Shown: positions 21,989 to 33,900 of the stretch, piece by piece | Numbering within the stretch: the first letter of the stretch is position 1 | Layout: each line of letters starts with the position of its first letter | Assembly: GCA_015179125.1 (NCBI GenBank) | Contig: WHVA01000026.1 | Span: forward strand, 62,001 to 126,000 | Length of the DNA: 64,000 nucleotides | DNA from: Gautieria morchelliformis | Lineage: Eukaryota; Basidiomycota; Agaricomycetes; Gomphales; Gomphaceae | Reading direction: 5' to 3' | The notes under the pieces: generated by a model | The model's input: the letters and a program-made list of their open reading frames with translations, nothing else | What the model was told of the DNA's origin: nothing | The model's database searches: none | Translations under genes and position numbers: made by a program

Positions 21989-23290
21989 TTGTCAGGTAGG
22001 ATGCTTACAATGCGGCAGAGACGGCATCATCAAAACCAGGCCACAAACACACAACACGATAAACTTCTAGCCTCTACTCGGAGAACGGCCCGCAAGAAAG
22101 CTTTCGACCCTGGCAGTACTCAGTCAAATCAACCCACGGCCGGCCCCTCAGGGCAGCCTTCGTATCCTAGCCAACCACACGAATAATATCACGATGATGA
22201 TCAGGGTATGGACCTTATCGAAGATAGCGGGCATATCTCACCGGCTGAGGTGAGTCTTATTTTAATTTGATTTATTGCCCTAACCACATACTATATGCGT
22301 GAAACGTTAGGATAATAACCAAGTTACAGGTTACAACAGCGATTTCGATGCTTCCTGTGAGAACCAGCCTGGATCCCCCACATCCCCACGTCACTCCGTT
22401 GTCATCGGTGAAGAGACAGAACAAGCAGCCGAAGCACTCGGTCTCGATCTCCTATTCGATGGAGAAGCAAACGAGAACTTCCTTGATGATCCTCTAGATG
22501 CCTTCTGGATGCATGACGGTAACCCCTTCGAGGCTGACCATGGACCAGCCAACCCGAGTGACTCATTGGACAGTAGGCCATCTGCAATGAGTACTGGCGG
22601 CACCAGCGATGTCTCCGTGCAACTTCAAGCTTCCAAACGAAACACAAGCAATCTGCCGCCATTGCCATTAGAGGCGCCACCTCCTATGCAATTAGATGTG
22701 TATAAGGAGGCGCACAAGCATTGGTTTGCTAATTTGCCAGCCGAAATCAAGTGAGTAACATAGCATATTATAGTAGGCTTATATATTTTGATTTGCATTT
22801 CAGATATCAAGTGGGAAACATGCTCATCTCCACTATGTGTAAGGGCAACCCTACCTGCTCGTGGTAAGTCACACAGAGCACTGGTAAGGGGGATCCAAAG
22901 ATATATAAGACAACACTCAGTAACTACATAGGCGACCTACACACCTGGTAAGGGGGATCCAAAGAGAATCGGGTGAGGATCCCCTTACCTAAGCAACTAA
23001 CTATACAGCTACTGAGCAGGCCAGACTACCGGACATGAACATGGGTGGGGGAGGATGGAACTCAAATTTAAGGAAAGGGAGGAACAGGCAAGGACAAGCA
23101 GGCAAGGAAGGCAGAAGATAGCAGAAGATAAAGGAAATAAGAGGAACCACCAGGCTGTCCCCTGACACTATGACTGCTGGTCCCACAGAACCCACAGCTG
23201 ACCAACTGCAGTATCAAGTCGAAGTTGTGGTGGGCGACCTGGAACTACTATACACGAGGGGTGTCCTAATCAAAACACCCAGGTTTCCCG
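21989..23290 (+). pseudogene. CACTA (En/Spm) Tnp2-type transposase remnant, multi-exon
   Basis: The N-terminal exon is rich in Gln, Ser and Pro (RRTARKKAFDPGSTQ), then a GTGAGT intron at 22252. A second exon encodes an acidic region (ALGLDLLFDGEANENFLDD) and the segment HKHWFANLPAEIK, followed by an intron (22753-22803). After the solo LTR at 22838-23167 the frame resumes with GPTEPTADQLQ and YTRGVLIKTPRFPEG, which I recognise from basidiomycete Tnp2 transposases. The conserved catalytic middle of the protein is missing, and the sequence turns unrelated after about 23290. One stop falls in the first exon (near 22184). It is a truncated, dead copy. Confidence 0.55.
22838..23167 (+). repeat. 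Solo LTR, 330 bp, TGTAAGGGCAACCC family
   Basis: It runs TGTAAGGGCAACCC to GTCCCCTGACA with an exact target site duplication CTATG (22833-22837 and 23168-23172). It sits within the Tnp2 remnant, so it is younger. It shares both ends with 44245-44677, but the middle differs (two copies of GGTAAGGGGGATCCAAAGA). Confidence 0.9.
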
Positions 23291-23404
23291 AAGGTTCGTG
23301 GCATATTCCTCTTTTTTATATGTCAGCTGATCGCGCTTTGGTATATCTGATATATTACATGGTCATTTCTGCCCTAGCGCGTGTGCTACTGCTGCGGTAA
23401 GTCA

Positions 23405-23891
23405 TCAGCAGTCATGAGGTGTAAAGGTACTCAATAAATACCGGTTGCCTCCAGCCTCACTAAATGTTGCATCATTTTGTCCCTGCTCCCCTCTCGTGGG
23501 AGCCCCACCCTCATGCACAGGATTAGAGCCTGCACGCCGTGGTAAGTACATGATGAGCTCTGCTGATCGCTGAAACTGACGTACCAGGGTTTTTAGCGTC
23601 ACGTACGCCTGTGGAGTTAGAGTGGGCCACTTTCTTGCTTACACGTTCTTCCGGTTCGTCTTCTGCGTCCAAATTGCGCTTACCTGACCTTTTCCCATGC
23701 AGTAAAGATCTGGGATCCACCAGTTCTTCATCGGACTTGGGCTCAGTCGTGGATCCATCCTCAAGCTCCTTCCAAAAAGCTTCTCGTGTCTCGGCCGTGA
23801 GCTTGTGCCACCTCTTACGGAGGGTGCTATTCTGCATGGACGGCGGCGGCTTGGCATATGGGTCGCTCGGGTCATGGTTGACGACCCGCAT
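23405..23891 (-). CDS. Gene of unknown function, PYxKPPP / EAFWKE family, copy 1
   Basis: The main exon (23891 down to about 23600) reads DPYAKPPPSMQNSTLRKRW, then HKLTAETREAFWKELEDGS, then a Ser/Glu-rich low-complexity tail and KKVAHS. The same pattern recurs in the gene at 51825 (DPYGKPPPTLKSAALCRDW, LTADAHEAFWKEHLAG), so this is a gene family with at least two members here. Both have an acidic, Ser-rich segment after the conserved block. A second exon on the minus strand at about 23602-23405 is possible but weak. I do not know the family or its function. It may be host or a captured transposon gene. Confidence 0.5.
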
Positions 23892-24242
23892 GCCGGTATC
23901 GACCAGGAACGGGACTAGTACTACTGGTATAATATATAAGCTCCAGCGAAAGGATATGAGGTGTATGGATGCATTCTAGGGTGGATGCGTTCTAGGGTAA
24001 TGGATCAATATCGATGACGACACGTGTTGATTTCAAATAATATTATCTCCGTTTATTTTAATATATGTCTGTGGGTTAAATTATATCATACTGGTTTGGA
24101 ATACAATTACCTGTTATGCCTGTAGGTCACTGCGCTCCAAGTAGACTATATGTGCGAGGCCGTTCTGGCAAGGTCGGCATCTGACAATGAGGCTCACTTA
24201 CAACATGATTCACTCGGGTATTTACACATCGGAATAGGTGAT

Positions 24243-25760
24243 TGTCAAGATTGCAGTTTGGGCGATAATATCGCATGTTAGTGGCGAATGCCCAAATATC
24301 GTGTGCGATCTAGCGAATCGCCCAGCGAACAGTACCGAAGAGGTAAGGGTTAAAAGGTAAGAGGGTTACTTGAAAGGAATTCGCCCTGATCTACAGTCAT
24401 AGTGAAATAGCCCGTGGCACTTGACGATGTAACGTGCAAGGTGTCACGGAAGGGTTGTCTAAGTAGCGACAATCCCTTCTCCAGCGAAGGTGCTCCTTCA
24501 GAGCCCTTTTCCGACAGCACAGAAAATAACTCGTAAGGTAATGAAGATGAGGTATGAGAACTCACCAGTGAGGCCTAAGTCCTCTTCTGGTCGAAGATAG
24601 AAATCTACAGGAGAAGGCTCAAGGTGATAGTCACAGCGAGGTCAAGTTTGCACAAGATGGACGTATGATAATTAAACTGGAGAATATACATGCGAATGTA
24701 GACTACTTATACCGAATGCTCATATGGTGCTAGCGAATAGGAAAGAGGCCGTCTGGAGTCAGGGTTGGATAGGGGTGCGTAGTCAGGATACATAATAGAT
24801 GGAATAGACATCCAATAGAATGGAAGAGGGGTGCGAACATGAAACGATGGAGAGGGAAGAAGGCGAAGGCCCCTATGTACGAAAACACGCCTTGGGACCT
24901 GCATATACACCACCCTGCACGGACTCTTCATCTGCTGGGTTGGTCCCACAGGACCTATGGGTAGGATGCCCCGTGAATGCATTCTGGACATAGGAACACC
25001 CAAAGGGGGTTGAGTTGAGAAGATGATGGGACCAGTGATGAACCATCAACCCAGGTAAAGGATGTCGATCCTATTTGATGGCGTGCCTGTTGGTGAATGA
25101 TGCGAGTAGTGAATGGTTCATATGGCGAATGTGGTGAATAGTGAATGGAGTGAGGAGTGAATGGAGTGAAGACACGCGAACATGGAAGAGTGGTGAAAGG
25201 GACAACAGGGATAGCTGGGTACAAGAAATAAATGAGTCATGACAGCCTGCACCTCCTTGCAATTCATGATAGGACCAGTGATGAACCAACAATCCAGGTA
25301 AAGGATGTCGATCGTGTTCGATGGCATGGCTACTGGCAAATGATGCAAGTAGCTAATGGCCAGTTGGCGAATAGTGAATGGGGCAAGGAGCGAATGGAGC
25401 GAAGCTGAGCAAACATGGAAACGTGGTGAAAGGGAAGACAGGGATAGCTTGATACAAGAAATCAATGTGTCATGACAACTGTGTAGTGAAAACTTCAGCG
25501 AAGCTAATTCATCCTGCGCTGCAGTGGTGCGAGTCCCATTGAGTCCAACCTGCATGGAGGCTGCAACTGACACTATCCGAATGCATCCTGAGCATGTGGG
25601 TCTGGCGTGCTGGGAGGAATGATGCGAATAGCGAATGTGAAAGCAGTATGGCGATGAATATTTTGGCAAGATATTCGCTGGCTCAGGAAGTCGTTCGCTG
25701 GTTTGGGAAGTCATTCGCCTTGTGCTGAGGGATGATTCGCAGAATAAACGAATCATGACA
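24243..25760 (+). repeat. Solo LTR of the TGTCAAGATTGG family, 1518 bp, expanded 3' modules
   Basis: It starts TGTCAAGATTGC and ends GAATCATGACA, with an exact target site duplication GTGAT (24238-24242 and 25761-25765). Terminal-module ends in CATGACA occur at 25244, 25477 and 25760, that is, after steps of 233 and 283 bp. It is therefore the longest of five copies in the window. Confidence 0.92.
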
Positions 25761-25765
25761 GTGAT

Positions 25766-26171
25766 GCACTCAGATGCATGATCAATGACGTGCATATCTA
25801 ATGTGCACGCATCCTAGGGTTGGTCAGACCTATCTGGAGATCTGCGTACCTTGCCTACTCTTTTGCTGAGCACCAATGTAAACTGACTTATTTGCAGGTT
25901 CTCAGACGACAATTACCAACCCTTAAAACGCGGTGATTGTCGTCACTATAAGCATCTACGTCATCTCCAATGTATGCATGGGTTACCCTCCCTGGACCGC
26001 TAGTGTCTCTAGCTAAATTCACATCTGTATGCTCCACCAACAACACAAGGGGTTCTTCAGGCAGGCGGAGGCAGCCATTAGCAAGCCCTCTAATTTGGAA
26101 ATGGGTCAACTCTTGCAGGTAACTTGTATGTCTGGTCTTGTTCACTTTGGGTACTGCCAGCACTGATCACG
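25766..26171. other. Region upstream of the next gene, possible 5' exons
   Basis: The minus strand is open across 25888-26163 and the plus strand has splice-like signals (GACAG at about 26178). I cannot tell whether N-terminal exons of the plus-strand gene lie here. Confidence 0.3.
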
Positions 26172-27524
26172 AACGACAGCTCCGCCAAAGCCGAGAAAGG
26201 ATGCTCAGAACGTAAAGGAAACTGATGATTATGACCAAGTGAAAAGATACTTGGATGGTCAAGCTAGCGAGATTAAAAACTTTGACGAACTTGTGAGCCG
26301 TATTAACTTACGAAAAATCTTGAAATTATTTTGTAATAATCTTATTAGCTTGTCAAAGTACATAACCGCCAACTTGTCGAGGTAATCTCATAGCTTGAGC
26401 CATGTGTTAGTCGACTGATAACATGTGCTATAATCATAGAAGGATCCTGAAAAGATGTGTCAACTGATTGAACAGCAGCTGACTTTGGAACGACATGTGG
26501 GTTCTTCCTGTTATCTCTTGGGAATATACGCACAGAATTTCTCACATTTTTGAAAGATTCAACGCTTGGAAGGGGAGGCCGATGATATCCGCTGGCAGTT
26601 CGTCAGCAGATCAGCTACAATCACATTTAGCGACTCCACTGCTCAACGTCTGCTTGAAATTCAAGGGCAGATTGGACAGGTATACCATTGGGCCGTGTCT
26701 TGTTTATATACACCTGTTGAATCGCGGTATGTCAGGCAATTGGGGCTCTGTCGGCTTTGGGGGCAGGTCTGTCCTTCAGTGTTCTCTTTAGTGGTACACG
26801 AGGTATTTGATTTATTTCCGATCTTGAATGCCATCTCGACACATTTAGCAGGGAATTTATTGTGCATGTTTGTGGCATGGTGGTTATTCCTGATTGCCCT
26901 CACGGTTTCCGGAGGCGTTGGTATGGCAGGATCTGGGATTGACGAGCTCAATAAACAACCATCTTACGCGGAGTGGACCGCTCGTAGATGGACTTTGTTG
27001 GGCATTCTAGTTTCCGCTCTTTGCGTTGCCGGGGGCTTCATCGCCTTTTGTAAGTATTCCAACTGCTGAACAATATTGCTGAACCTCTTTCTCCTTTTAC
27101 ATGAACGACAGCTGTAGCAGTTGTCTTCTATGACCTGACAGACGAAATTGCGACCGGACATGCTGTTATTACCGGGTGTGTCGGGTTATGCTTAATGAAA
27201 TTTACCACCTTTTGACATACAAACTTACTGTAAGTCCACGCCCGGGACCATGGAACAAATTCCCAGTACAGAAAGGTCGGTTTCTACGCACTTTGCATTT
27301 GACATTGTGTTAATTGGTATGAAGTGTTTGCGTTTGTGGTCATCTTTTTCTTCGAGGCCCTGTTTGTTGCGGGATTTGTGCGTGCTTTGCGACCAGGATT
27401 GCGCCCTAGAAATTGGAAGTCGAGGCGAGAATGGCGTAATGAGATGCTCAAACCCTCTCAACGTGGATCAGGACTGAGGGCCAGGACCCTCACAGAACTG
27501 TTGGATGATGGCTCTGAGAAGTGA
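26172..27524 (+). CDS. Multi-exon membrane protein gene of unknown function
   Basis: Exons read APPKPRKDAQNVKETDDYDQ (from about 26180), ILKDSTLG-like sequence (about 26540), then EADDIRWQFVSRSATITF and QRLLEIQGQIGQ. Two hydrophobic helices follow (AWWLFLIALTVSGGVGMAG, about 26875-26930; LGILVSALCVAGGFIAF, about 27000-27050). After an intron with a GTAAGT donor at 27051 comes VAVVFYDLTDEIATG, and then a third helix (FAFVVIFFFEALFVAGFVRA, about 27325-27385) and a basic tail ending TLTELLDDGSEK. The layout is a cytosolic helical N-terminus with three or four membrane helices near the C-terminus. It looks like a fungal host gene with normal introns. I do not recognise the family, and the 5' end and some joins are unresolved. 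Confidence 0.6.
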
Positions 27525-28095
27525 TACGTTTACCGGGAGCAACATTTCGCATGTATTTGGTTGAGGTTAGTTCGCGGGCTTCAATGTGTCTCTTCGCTAA
27601 GCAAACCGTATTCCCTGAAATTAGGATAATTGTCGAGCCAGACAGGAGGGGGGAGTATGAAGATGTAACGTGAAAACGTACCCGCTCTGCCAATAAACCG
27701 AACCAGTCCTCTCGACTCAGAAGCTTCGCTGCTCCCGAGTTGAAGTTTCCTGCATGAGACATCAACAGACGATAAAGACCACATAGTATATACTAAGCAT
27801 AGTAGGTGAGTCCATTGCAAAACCTACAACATGAGACTCAGCATGTCATATCATTACCTGCCTCGTAGTTCGTCTCAAACTTTTTTTTTTGGCCATGCAT
27901 AAGTTGGAGATGACGTATATATAGTGACGACATGTATAGTCAAGACCGCTCTCTAGATATAGATGGCTCTAAGATGAACCTATTGTCACATTCTTTGGGA
28001 CCTCGAAGGGCTGGTCTCGCAAGCTCCGCTGTGAACTGTAAGGTATTACTGTCTGGAGACACTGAAAAGAATTCTAATCGGCCTCGGGAGAACAT
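27525..28095. other. Stretch between membrane protein gene and Gypsy element
   Basis: It includes the 3' side of the preceding gene and a short plus-strand frame (27932 onward, SKMNLLSHSLGPRRAGLASS) that is cut by the Gypsy LTR at 28096. That frame may be a gene fragment. Nothing else was recognised. Confidence 0.35.
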
Positions 28096-28331
28096 TGTGA
28101 CGATTTTAGAGTCGGAGCTCGAAGTGAACGCGACAGACTGAGGAAATGGAGTTCTTAGGAGGGAGGAACTTGATATAACCAGTCTTTGTCAACAATAGAT
28201 ATGGGGTACTAGGAGTCTCAAGTATTTACAGGATAATTGGCATCAACTTATATATGTCTTTCTCGTTCTATATTTGGCTCGGTCGGAGTCTGTAAGGTGT
28301 TGGCGTTAGTAAGCTCACCCGGTTCCTTACA
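28096..28331 (-). repeat. 3' LTR of the Gypsy element (236 bp)
   Basis: It runs TGTGACGATTTTAGAG to CCGGTTCCTTACA in plus-strand writing. On the minus strand it follows a polypurine tract (GAAGGAGGGCGAA, 28345-28333). Confidence 0.93.
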
Positions 28332-29319
28332 TTCGCCCTCCTTCGCTACAAGGTAGTGAACATCAAATTCCCTGTGTGCAAACATTGTGAGTTACTAACC
28401 AGATATTCCTAATCCACAGTTTCCTGCATGTCATCAGCCGCGCCGCTGGTGGCTAGTCCTGCGACGCCGTTGATCAATTCCTGCACTACAAGTTCGAAGG
28501 CTTGTTGGTCAGCCGCGGTCAGAGTCGTGCTTTGGACGGCAGGTGACTGACCAGGCTCGCTCCTGAGAGCTCGTGCTCGCGATCGGCTGGGTTGGGGTAG
28601 GAGGGACGGCCACGGAGGGGACGTGGCGGGGGCGGCTGTGGGCTGACTAGGACCCGCGCCCATCCTCTGCACCTTCCGTGGAGGTCCCCCCATTGCTGGA
28701 GGGGGGCCGTTGGAGGCCCCCTTCCCCTGCCTTTCCCTCGTCGTCCCCCTCTGTAGGCCCTTTGGCCGTGGTCGAATGCCGCGCTGTAAGTGGCCACGGC
28801 TTTATCGTTTATTTGCTGAAACAGGTTGTAGGAGGCAAATCGTTCCATGAAAGATTCATCCGGCATATCATACCTCCCGTGCTGCCTAGGCGGTACGTAG
28901 TACGGCGAGTAGGATTCGGCGTGGTGAGTGGGGGGTTATCCGTATTGCACGGAACGGTGGGACTGCATCTGGGGAGCCGGCGCACCGTAGTAGCTTGGCG
29001 GGTACGTGTGCGCGGCGGCTACTGACGCTGAACGGCTGGCATGTGGCATTGTGGGGGCGAGCTTCGTTTCCGCGTACTGGGACACAGAATCGAAGTTACT
29101 GAATACCTCAGATATTTCAGAGATTGCGTCGTCATTGGCATCACGGGGGTGCTTGTTTGCTACATAGAACGACTGGGCCACCAGCCAAGTGTCGTAGCCT
29201 TGTGGCGCAGGCCCAGGATCGGGCCTGCCCACATGTTGGTATAGCGTGAAGCCATTGTGCCATAGTTGGTAGGCAGCGGGCGTGAGGGGAGCGTTGGCAG
29301 CCGCGTTGTCGGTGGTCAT
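28332..29319 (-). other. Coding-like region between Gypsy integrase and 3' LTR, not Gag or Pol
   Basis: About 1 kb separates the chromodomain tail from the polypurine tract. On the minus strand it carries coding-like sequence: TPAAYQLWHNGFTLYQHVGR and ISEISEVFSNFDSVSQY (about 29290-29050), then Pro/Ser/Tyr-rich sequence and a Gly/Arg-rich GGRRGKGRGRG segment (about 28740). None of it resembles Gag, Pol or an envelope with a hydrophobic anchor. Some Gypsy lineages are known to carry an additional reading frame here, and this may be one. Function unknown. Confidence 0.5.
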
Positions 29320-29399
29320 AGGGGTGAGTGTTACACAAATTTTGACCAGTGTCTTAACCCCTGTTTTATATGTTTTCTCAGACCCACCAATCGGAACTA

Positions 29400-31413
29400 A
29401 CAATGTGATCGCGTTGTTGCCGATCGGAGACGTCGCTCTCTCCATGTCCGGTAGGTCTATCAATTGTTCGATATCCGGCGGAGGCTGACCGGACCCCTTC
29501 GGCAATTCCTTTACAGAGGTAATGTCCTGTCCTTCGAGGTAGGTGTTGATTGCAGCGAGGTGCTTGACAGACGGGTAAGGGAGCCAAGTCCTGTCCCCGC
29601 TCTGCCATAGCACCTGGAACCACGCGTTTTCGCCCGAGCTGCAGTGAGTGTCGATTCGCTGCACGTGCCATTCTAATGGTGCGTCCCCCAGATCAGTTAC
29701 CTGTGTAACCGCGTGTCCGGGGAACTGGCGGTCATCATTCGCCATATGGATTCGTAGCAGGTTGGTGTGAAATACTGGGTGTATGCCTCGTGCTAATAGC
29801 TCATCTGGTAATGCAAGTTTATATGTTGTGCCAGTTACAACTTCTTTCGTTATTCTGTAGGGACCGATGAACTTGGGCGACAACTTTCGTGCTCTCCCTT
29901 TAGGCAGGCTGAGATTCGCTGTTGATAGGTATACCAGGTCGGGTCGTCGTTTTCTGTTTGCCAGGTGTGTTTGCTTGACTTGTTGGGTGAGTATTGAGTC
30001 ATGTGCGGCGATCAGGGCGTCCTTTAGCCTTTGTGCGAAGCGTCTTATGCCCGGAACTTGCTCCTGGTTGGAGTTCCATATCATGGGCCTCGGTAAGCTT
30101 CCATAGTTTAGAAAGAATGGTGTGAAACCCGTTGTGTCAGAGCGTGCGCTGTTGAAAGCGAATTCGACGGCCAGCAGCTTCTGTACCCAGTCCTTTTGGT
30201 CAGCCACCACTGCTATGCGCAGCATCTGGGTTATCGTCCTGTTTGCATGCTCAGTAGCCCCATCGGTCTGTGGATGGTAGGCCGTCGAAGTTCTCAGCTC
30301 GACCCCTATCAGTGAGTGCAGGGATTCCCAGAATGTGGATGTAAACAGGGAATCTCTATCGCTGATGATGACTTCAGGCACACCGTGCAGCTTGTAAATT
30401 GTGTCGAATACAAGTTCAGCGATTTCCTTGGCCCCGTATGTCTGTCTGGAAGGGGTAAGGTGCACCATTGACGATAGGTGGTCTATGATCATGCATATCA
30501 TATCAAAATCTCCGTTTCGGTTACTCGACGTCGGCAGGGGACCTACGAAGTCAATTCCGATCTGCTGCCAACGACGGGCAGGCACTGTGAGTGGTTTCAG
30601 GTTCCCGTATACCTTCTGATTTATAGGTTTTGCCACGGCGCAGGTGTGGCAACTTTCACACAAGTCTTTTACGTCGGTAAAGATACCAGGCCACCACACG
30701 TGATCCCTTAAGTAGTAGAACATCTTGCGTCCTCCCAGGTGTGCTAGCAGTGAGTGGGCGTGGCCGATGATCGTTTCCCTAATCCCTTTGCTCCTGTGCG
30801 TTCCGTTAGGTATGCAAAGTCTCATGTCCCCTTGTATTCTTATGTATAGCAAGTTGTCTTGCTTTAGGAAGTTGTCATGGTGATGTAAGTTTTCCATGAT
30901 ACCTTGGAAAAATACATCCCGACTATAGTATTCCTTTAGGAAACCGGGGAACTGGAAAGACGGGTCGAACATCGATATGAGTTCCCCAAAGCTGGGGGGG
31001 GAATAATAATGTTGGGAGTTGTCCTGTTCAGGACTGTTATCCTCGAGGTTGGTGCCTTCTTCAGCGGACGCTGGGTAAGTCTGTCTTGCCTCATGGTGCG
31101 CCCTCCGCTTACGTCCTGCAGTCCTTATCTTTGCGGACCCCTCATTGGTCCTTTCAGTTCGCGGACCTCTCGCAGTGGCGTTATCATCATACCTTAATGG
31201 TATTTTTATTGTGCGACCTCTCCGAGTTGTCTTTGGAGTGACTTCGGTGACATCAGTGGCGTTTAGGTGCATTTCGAGGGATGCATCGGCCTCGTGGCCT
31301 GTTCTCAAAGGGCAGAGGCCTCTCGATATTGTTTGCGTGACTGCCGGTACGTCTTCCTCTTGTATGTATTCTGAGGCAGCTCTTACTATCCCAGCAGGTT
31401 CGGCGTTATACAT
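29400..31413 (-). pseudogene. Gypsy integrase and chromodomain region
   Basis: On the minus strand: an HHCC zinc finger (HAHSLLAHLGG through CESCHTCAVAKP, about 30780-30630), the catalytic core with GIDFVGPLPTSS, VIISDRDSLFTSTFWESLH and the Glu in DGATEHANRTI, the GPY/F-like module (KLSPKFIGPYRITKEV, about 29870), and a chromodomain-like tail (WHVQRIDTH, FQVLWQSGDRTWLPY, about 29660-29560). Chromodomain integrases are known to steer insertion to chromatin. This is the pol 3' part of the element. Confidence 0.9.
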
Positions 31414-31529
31414 CCTGGACAGCGCGTCTGCAACTACGTTTGTTTCTCCTGGGATATAATTTATTTCAAAGTCAAAATCACTGAGGACATCTATCCACCG
31501 ATGTTGTCTGGCAGACAGATTTCTTTGAT

Positions 31530-33359
31530 TCAGGAGTGTTCAAGTGGCTTGTGGTCCGTGAAGATACGGAACCGCACACCTTGTAGTAGGTGTCTGAATC
31601 TTTTCAGTGATTCTATTATGGCTAACAGCTCTCTTTCATGTACCGGGTAGTTTTGCTGGGCCAGATTGAATTTTGCCGACCATAAAGCTACGGGCGTCGA
31701 AGTGTGCGGATCCTTCCCCTGTGATACGACACCTCCTGCTCCCCCGAGGCTCGCGTCGCATACGAGATTAATGGGCGGGGCGGAGCTTCCGTAGTCCAGG
31801 GCGACTCTGTGTGAGTCACTGTGTTCCTGCACTATTCTTTTCACGTCCTCAAACGCCCGGTGCTCCGTAGGGCCCCATCACCATGTTGCCGTCGATCCCG
31901 TTCTTTCTGTTAGGACCCCCATGGGGGTCCGAATCCCTTTGCAGTTCAGTGCGATGTAACTTACAGTCCCTATGAACTCCGCTAACTGGTCTCTTCCAGA
32001 AGGCGTCTTCCAGTTGATTATCTTGTCAACTTTTTCAGGGTCGATAACTAGTCCGCGACTGTTTATTACGTGACCTAAAATTTTTAATTCTTTAGCAAAG
32101 AACTGAAGCTTATCTGGGGTTGATAAGTATAATTTCTCTTTGCGTAGAATGTCGATTATTAGTTTGCAATGTTCGACATGTTCTTCTATACTGTTCGAGT
32201 ATACTATTATATCATCCAGATAAACATCCATAAAAATGCCGATGTAAGGCCCAAATATATGGTTCATTAGCGCCTGATAAGTAGCGGGGCCGTTGCAGTT
32301 GCCTTGCTGCATTACTAAGCTCTCCATCGTACCATCGGGCGTGTTGAAGGTTGTGCAGTGTACGTCCCTGTCTACTACACGAATTTGCTCGTAAGCATCC
32401 CTTCCATCAATTAGTGTCCGAAAGGGGTGTCTTAGGACATTCGTGAGTATTGATTCCATATTCGGGAGAGGGCTCGCAAGTTTTCTTGTATTCTTATTCT
32501 GCTCTCTTTTGTCAAGCACGGTTCTGATCCTTGTTTCACCAATCTTGCCAGGTTTCTTTAGCACTATTAACATTGGCACTGCATTTCTACCGGGCCTGAA
32601 CTGCCATCTGCCCGTATTTATGTACGAGTCGCGTTTCTCCCACCATAGGTGCTTCACCGCTTCCGGGCACTTCGAAGGGCGCCAAGGGTAAGTTTTATTC
32701 TCATCTATTATTGGTATCGTATGGTTGATGTCCCTAAATGGTGGGAGAGGAGTCTGTCCTGCAGGTTTGCATATGTCGCTTGCGTATGATCTTAGCTCTG
32801 TTCGTAGGTTTTCTAGGCCATTTTCTACCACGTCCGCAGCCATTGAGCTCATCTGGGCTACTTCAGGACCAGAGATATCTTCCGACATTGGGGATACCAC
32901 CGATACCCTTGACGGGTTGAAACCTATTATTACTTTGTGCTGGAACAGAAAAGATGTGCCAAGTATGACATCATAATTTTCTAGGTTAATGACGTCAAAC
33001 CTTCTCTGTTCTTTTATGTCGTTATACGCAAAATCGACAGTCGTTGAACAGGTTATCATTGTTCTGGACCCTGAGGCCGCCAACTGACACGGTAGGGGCT
33101 TTGCTAGGTGATCTGCCGTGAGCTTTAGTTGATCTACTAGCGTCGTCGATATGAAGTCAGCGAGGGAGCCTGAGTCCAGCAATGCTCGTACGTCCTTTCC
33201 ATTAATCTTTGCTGTCACCACTATTGCCTTCGGTATTAACCATTTGAAATCCTTAGGCTTGCTAGTGTTGCGCTCTATCTTCTGCGTAGCTTGTGGGGCC
33301 TTCGTCAATTTTCCCCTCGCCTTTACAGATCTAGTATCAGTACCTGGAACCATAGACAC
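31530..33359 (-). pseudogene. Gypsy protease, reverse transcriptase and RNase H region
   Basis: On the minus strand: an aspartic protease with VRALLDSGSLADF (about 33190) and NYDVILGTSFL; reverse transcriptase with FRDINHTIPIIDENKTY, LPNMESILTNVL, the FxDD-like VYLDDIIVYSNSIEEHVEHC (about 32220) and GHVINSRGLVIDPEKV; then RNase H with LVCDASLGGAGGVV and FRIFTDHKPLEH (about 31780-31530). The order RT, RNase H, integrase is that of Ty3/Gypsy. Confidence 0.92.
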
Positions 33360-33900
33360 ATTTTGCAGAGCTGAGGTGCATTCCCGTCCTCGTCTTCATC
33401 TTCTGGTCCATCTTCGTCCCAGGTGAGTGTGGGCATCTCATCCTCTGGGACATCCTCGGGAGGGAATAGCCCGTTCAATAAGGATGACATAGGTGAGCGG
33501 TTTCATCTTTCTCCTTGTCGAGAAATCATATTCATGACCGCTGTTAGCAGCATTCTCCTCTTCTCGACGTTCATCGCACCTTCTGTTGTGAGCGATCCTT
33601 TCTGCATCTTGGGTTGCTAATTGTTGTTTATTTAGCCTTCTCGGGTTTTTGTGTGGTCAGACCAAGGTTCGCCGTTCCACTTTGAACCTGTTGCGCTTGT
33701 CCGTAATGATCTTGTGGGTCTACCCACATATTTCTGGAGTATCTTACCAGGTAAGGGGAACTTCAGAGTAGCGTCGTATATTCTCATATTCCAGCCAGTT
33801 TACGCAATCGAAATGGTCATCAAGTATGCGGGATCCGTTTATTACATATTGCATGTTAAACATGCGGTCATTGATTAGCACCAGTAAGCAGTCACGGGAA

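Noticed and set aside
25118-25795. 225-codon minus-strand frame
   Set aside because: It lies wholly within the tandem modules of a solo LTR, with repetitive Cys/Ser/His-rich content and no conserved motif.
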